A stretch of 64,000 bases of DNA from Suicoccus acidiformans (GTDB lineage: Bacteria > Bacillota > Bacilli > Lactobacillales > Aerococcaceae). Position 1 is the first letter of the stretch; every line of letters begins with the position of its first letter. The notes below the pieces were generated by a model that saw nothing but the letters and a program-made list of their open reading frames with translations, had not been told where the DNA came from and made no database searches. Positions 63,675 to 64,000 of this stretch are shown here, one piece after another. The stretch spans positions 1,798,001 through 1,862,000 of the forward strand of contig NZ_CP023434.1 of the NCBI RefSeq assembly GCF_003546865.1, in the 5' to 3' direction. The position numbers and the translations under genes were made by a program.

Positions 63675-64000
63675 ATGTCAAATACACACACTTTTCCTTT
63701 AAGAGCAGAAGTAGAGACTCAAGCAACTTGGGATTTAACTGCAATCTTCTCGGATGAAGCTCATTACCAGGAAGCATTAAAGCAGTACCAAGACCTAGCT
63801 ACTCAATTTCAAGAAACATACCAAGCTGGAACTCTCAGTACTGAACAGCTCATTAAAGCCTTACGCGCCTTAGAAGACATCGATACTCTCGCTTCTCAAT
63901 TAAGCCATTATGTCATGCTTCCAGTTGAAGTAGATCGAACAGACTCCGAGGCTCTTTTGCGCTACCAAGCTTACATGCACATCCATCAGAAAGTCCAGCA
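63675..64000 (+). CDS. pepF: Oligoendopeptidase F (5' part, runs off the window)
   Basis: My translation MSNTHTFPLRAEVETQATWDLTAIFSDEAHYQEALKQYQ...LRALEDIDTLASQLSHYVMLPVEVDRTDSEAL matches the N-terminal helical domain of PepF-type M3 zinc peptidases, which degrade cytoplasmic oligopeptides. Only ~108 of ~600 residues are inside. ATG 63675 is preferred since AGGA lies 5-6 bases before it; ATG 63669 is also in frame. The HEXGH site lies outside the window. Confidence 0.85.
   Translation, partial: MSNTHTFPLRAEVETQATWDLTAIFSDEAHYQEALKQYQDLATQFQETYQAGTLSTEQLIKALRALEDIDTLASQLSHYVMLPVEVDRTDSEALLRYQAYMHIHQKVQ

Overview
The window reads as chromosome of a low-GC Gram-positive bacterium. Strong AGGAGG-type ribosome sites, TPP and T-box leaders, lipoprotein and membrane-anchored binding proteins, substrate-binding/permease fusion ABC transporters and a glgBCD gene order all point to Bacillota, most likely Lactobacillales (Aerococcaceae/Carnobacteriaceae-like). 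The genus is inferred, not shown.

Layout. 1-13 kb: glycogen genes. glgB-glgC-glgD run on the minus strand and glgP stands apart on the plus strand. Between them lie gloA, cdd, a glutaredoxin-like gene and a DUF368 undecaprenyl-phosphate translocase. Two identical IS1202-type elements in opposite orientation flank this interval, each with its own 28-29 bp target duplication. A compact structured RNA gene (4449-4600, minus) sits upstream of glgB. 13-21 kb: housekeeping genes (metallophosphoesterase, YebC, SRAP peptidase, HAD phosphatase, AI-2E-type exporter), a fused amino-acid ABC transporter, an M15 carboxypeptidase and an aldo/keto reductase. 21.8-26.3 kb: a tight four-gene minus-strand operon (VWA/binding-protein lipoprotein, XpaC, membrane-anchored binding protein, TelA) behind a PhoP/WalR-type direct repeat. 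26.5-32 kb: adenosine deaminase, the paired U32 tRNA-hydroxylation proteins and a lone argJ. 32-35.7 kb: a His-rich CopB copper ATPase with a cop-box operator, then a decayed AgrA-like regulator.

35.7-46.2 kb: a Met T-box controls metY-metA; then come an rimP without nusA, a second metallophosphoesterase, a response-regulator remnant abutting a truncated pyruvate-kinase-like pseudogene, a second fused amino-acid ABC transporter, and sufB without the other suf genes. 46.3-53.8 kb: branched-chain amino-acid synthesis (ilvA-ridA, ilvD, ilvBNC behind an attenuator-like leader). 53.8-59.5 kb: an ABC ATPase, two tandem LURP-one proteins, and a TPP-riboswitch operon encoding a thiamine-binding protein and the ThiXYZ pyrimidine transporter. 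59.5-64 kb: an IS1634-type element flanked by a 196-bp direct repeat, a hypothetical gene, class I fructose-bisphosphate aldolase and the start of pepF.

The most unusual material is non-coding. It includes a 42-bp-period palindromic repeat in two separate arrays (54673-54826, 61787-61898), a transposase-less relative of the IS1634-type element at 56093-56425 with its own long duplication, the orphan structured RNA upstream of glgB, and a promoter layout shared by the TelA operon and the pyruvate-kinase pseudogene.
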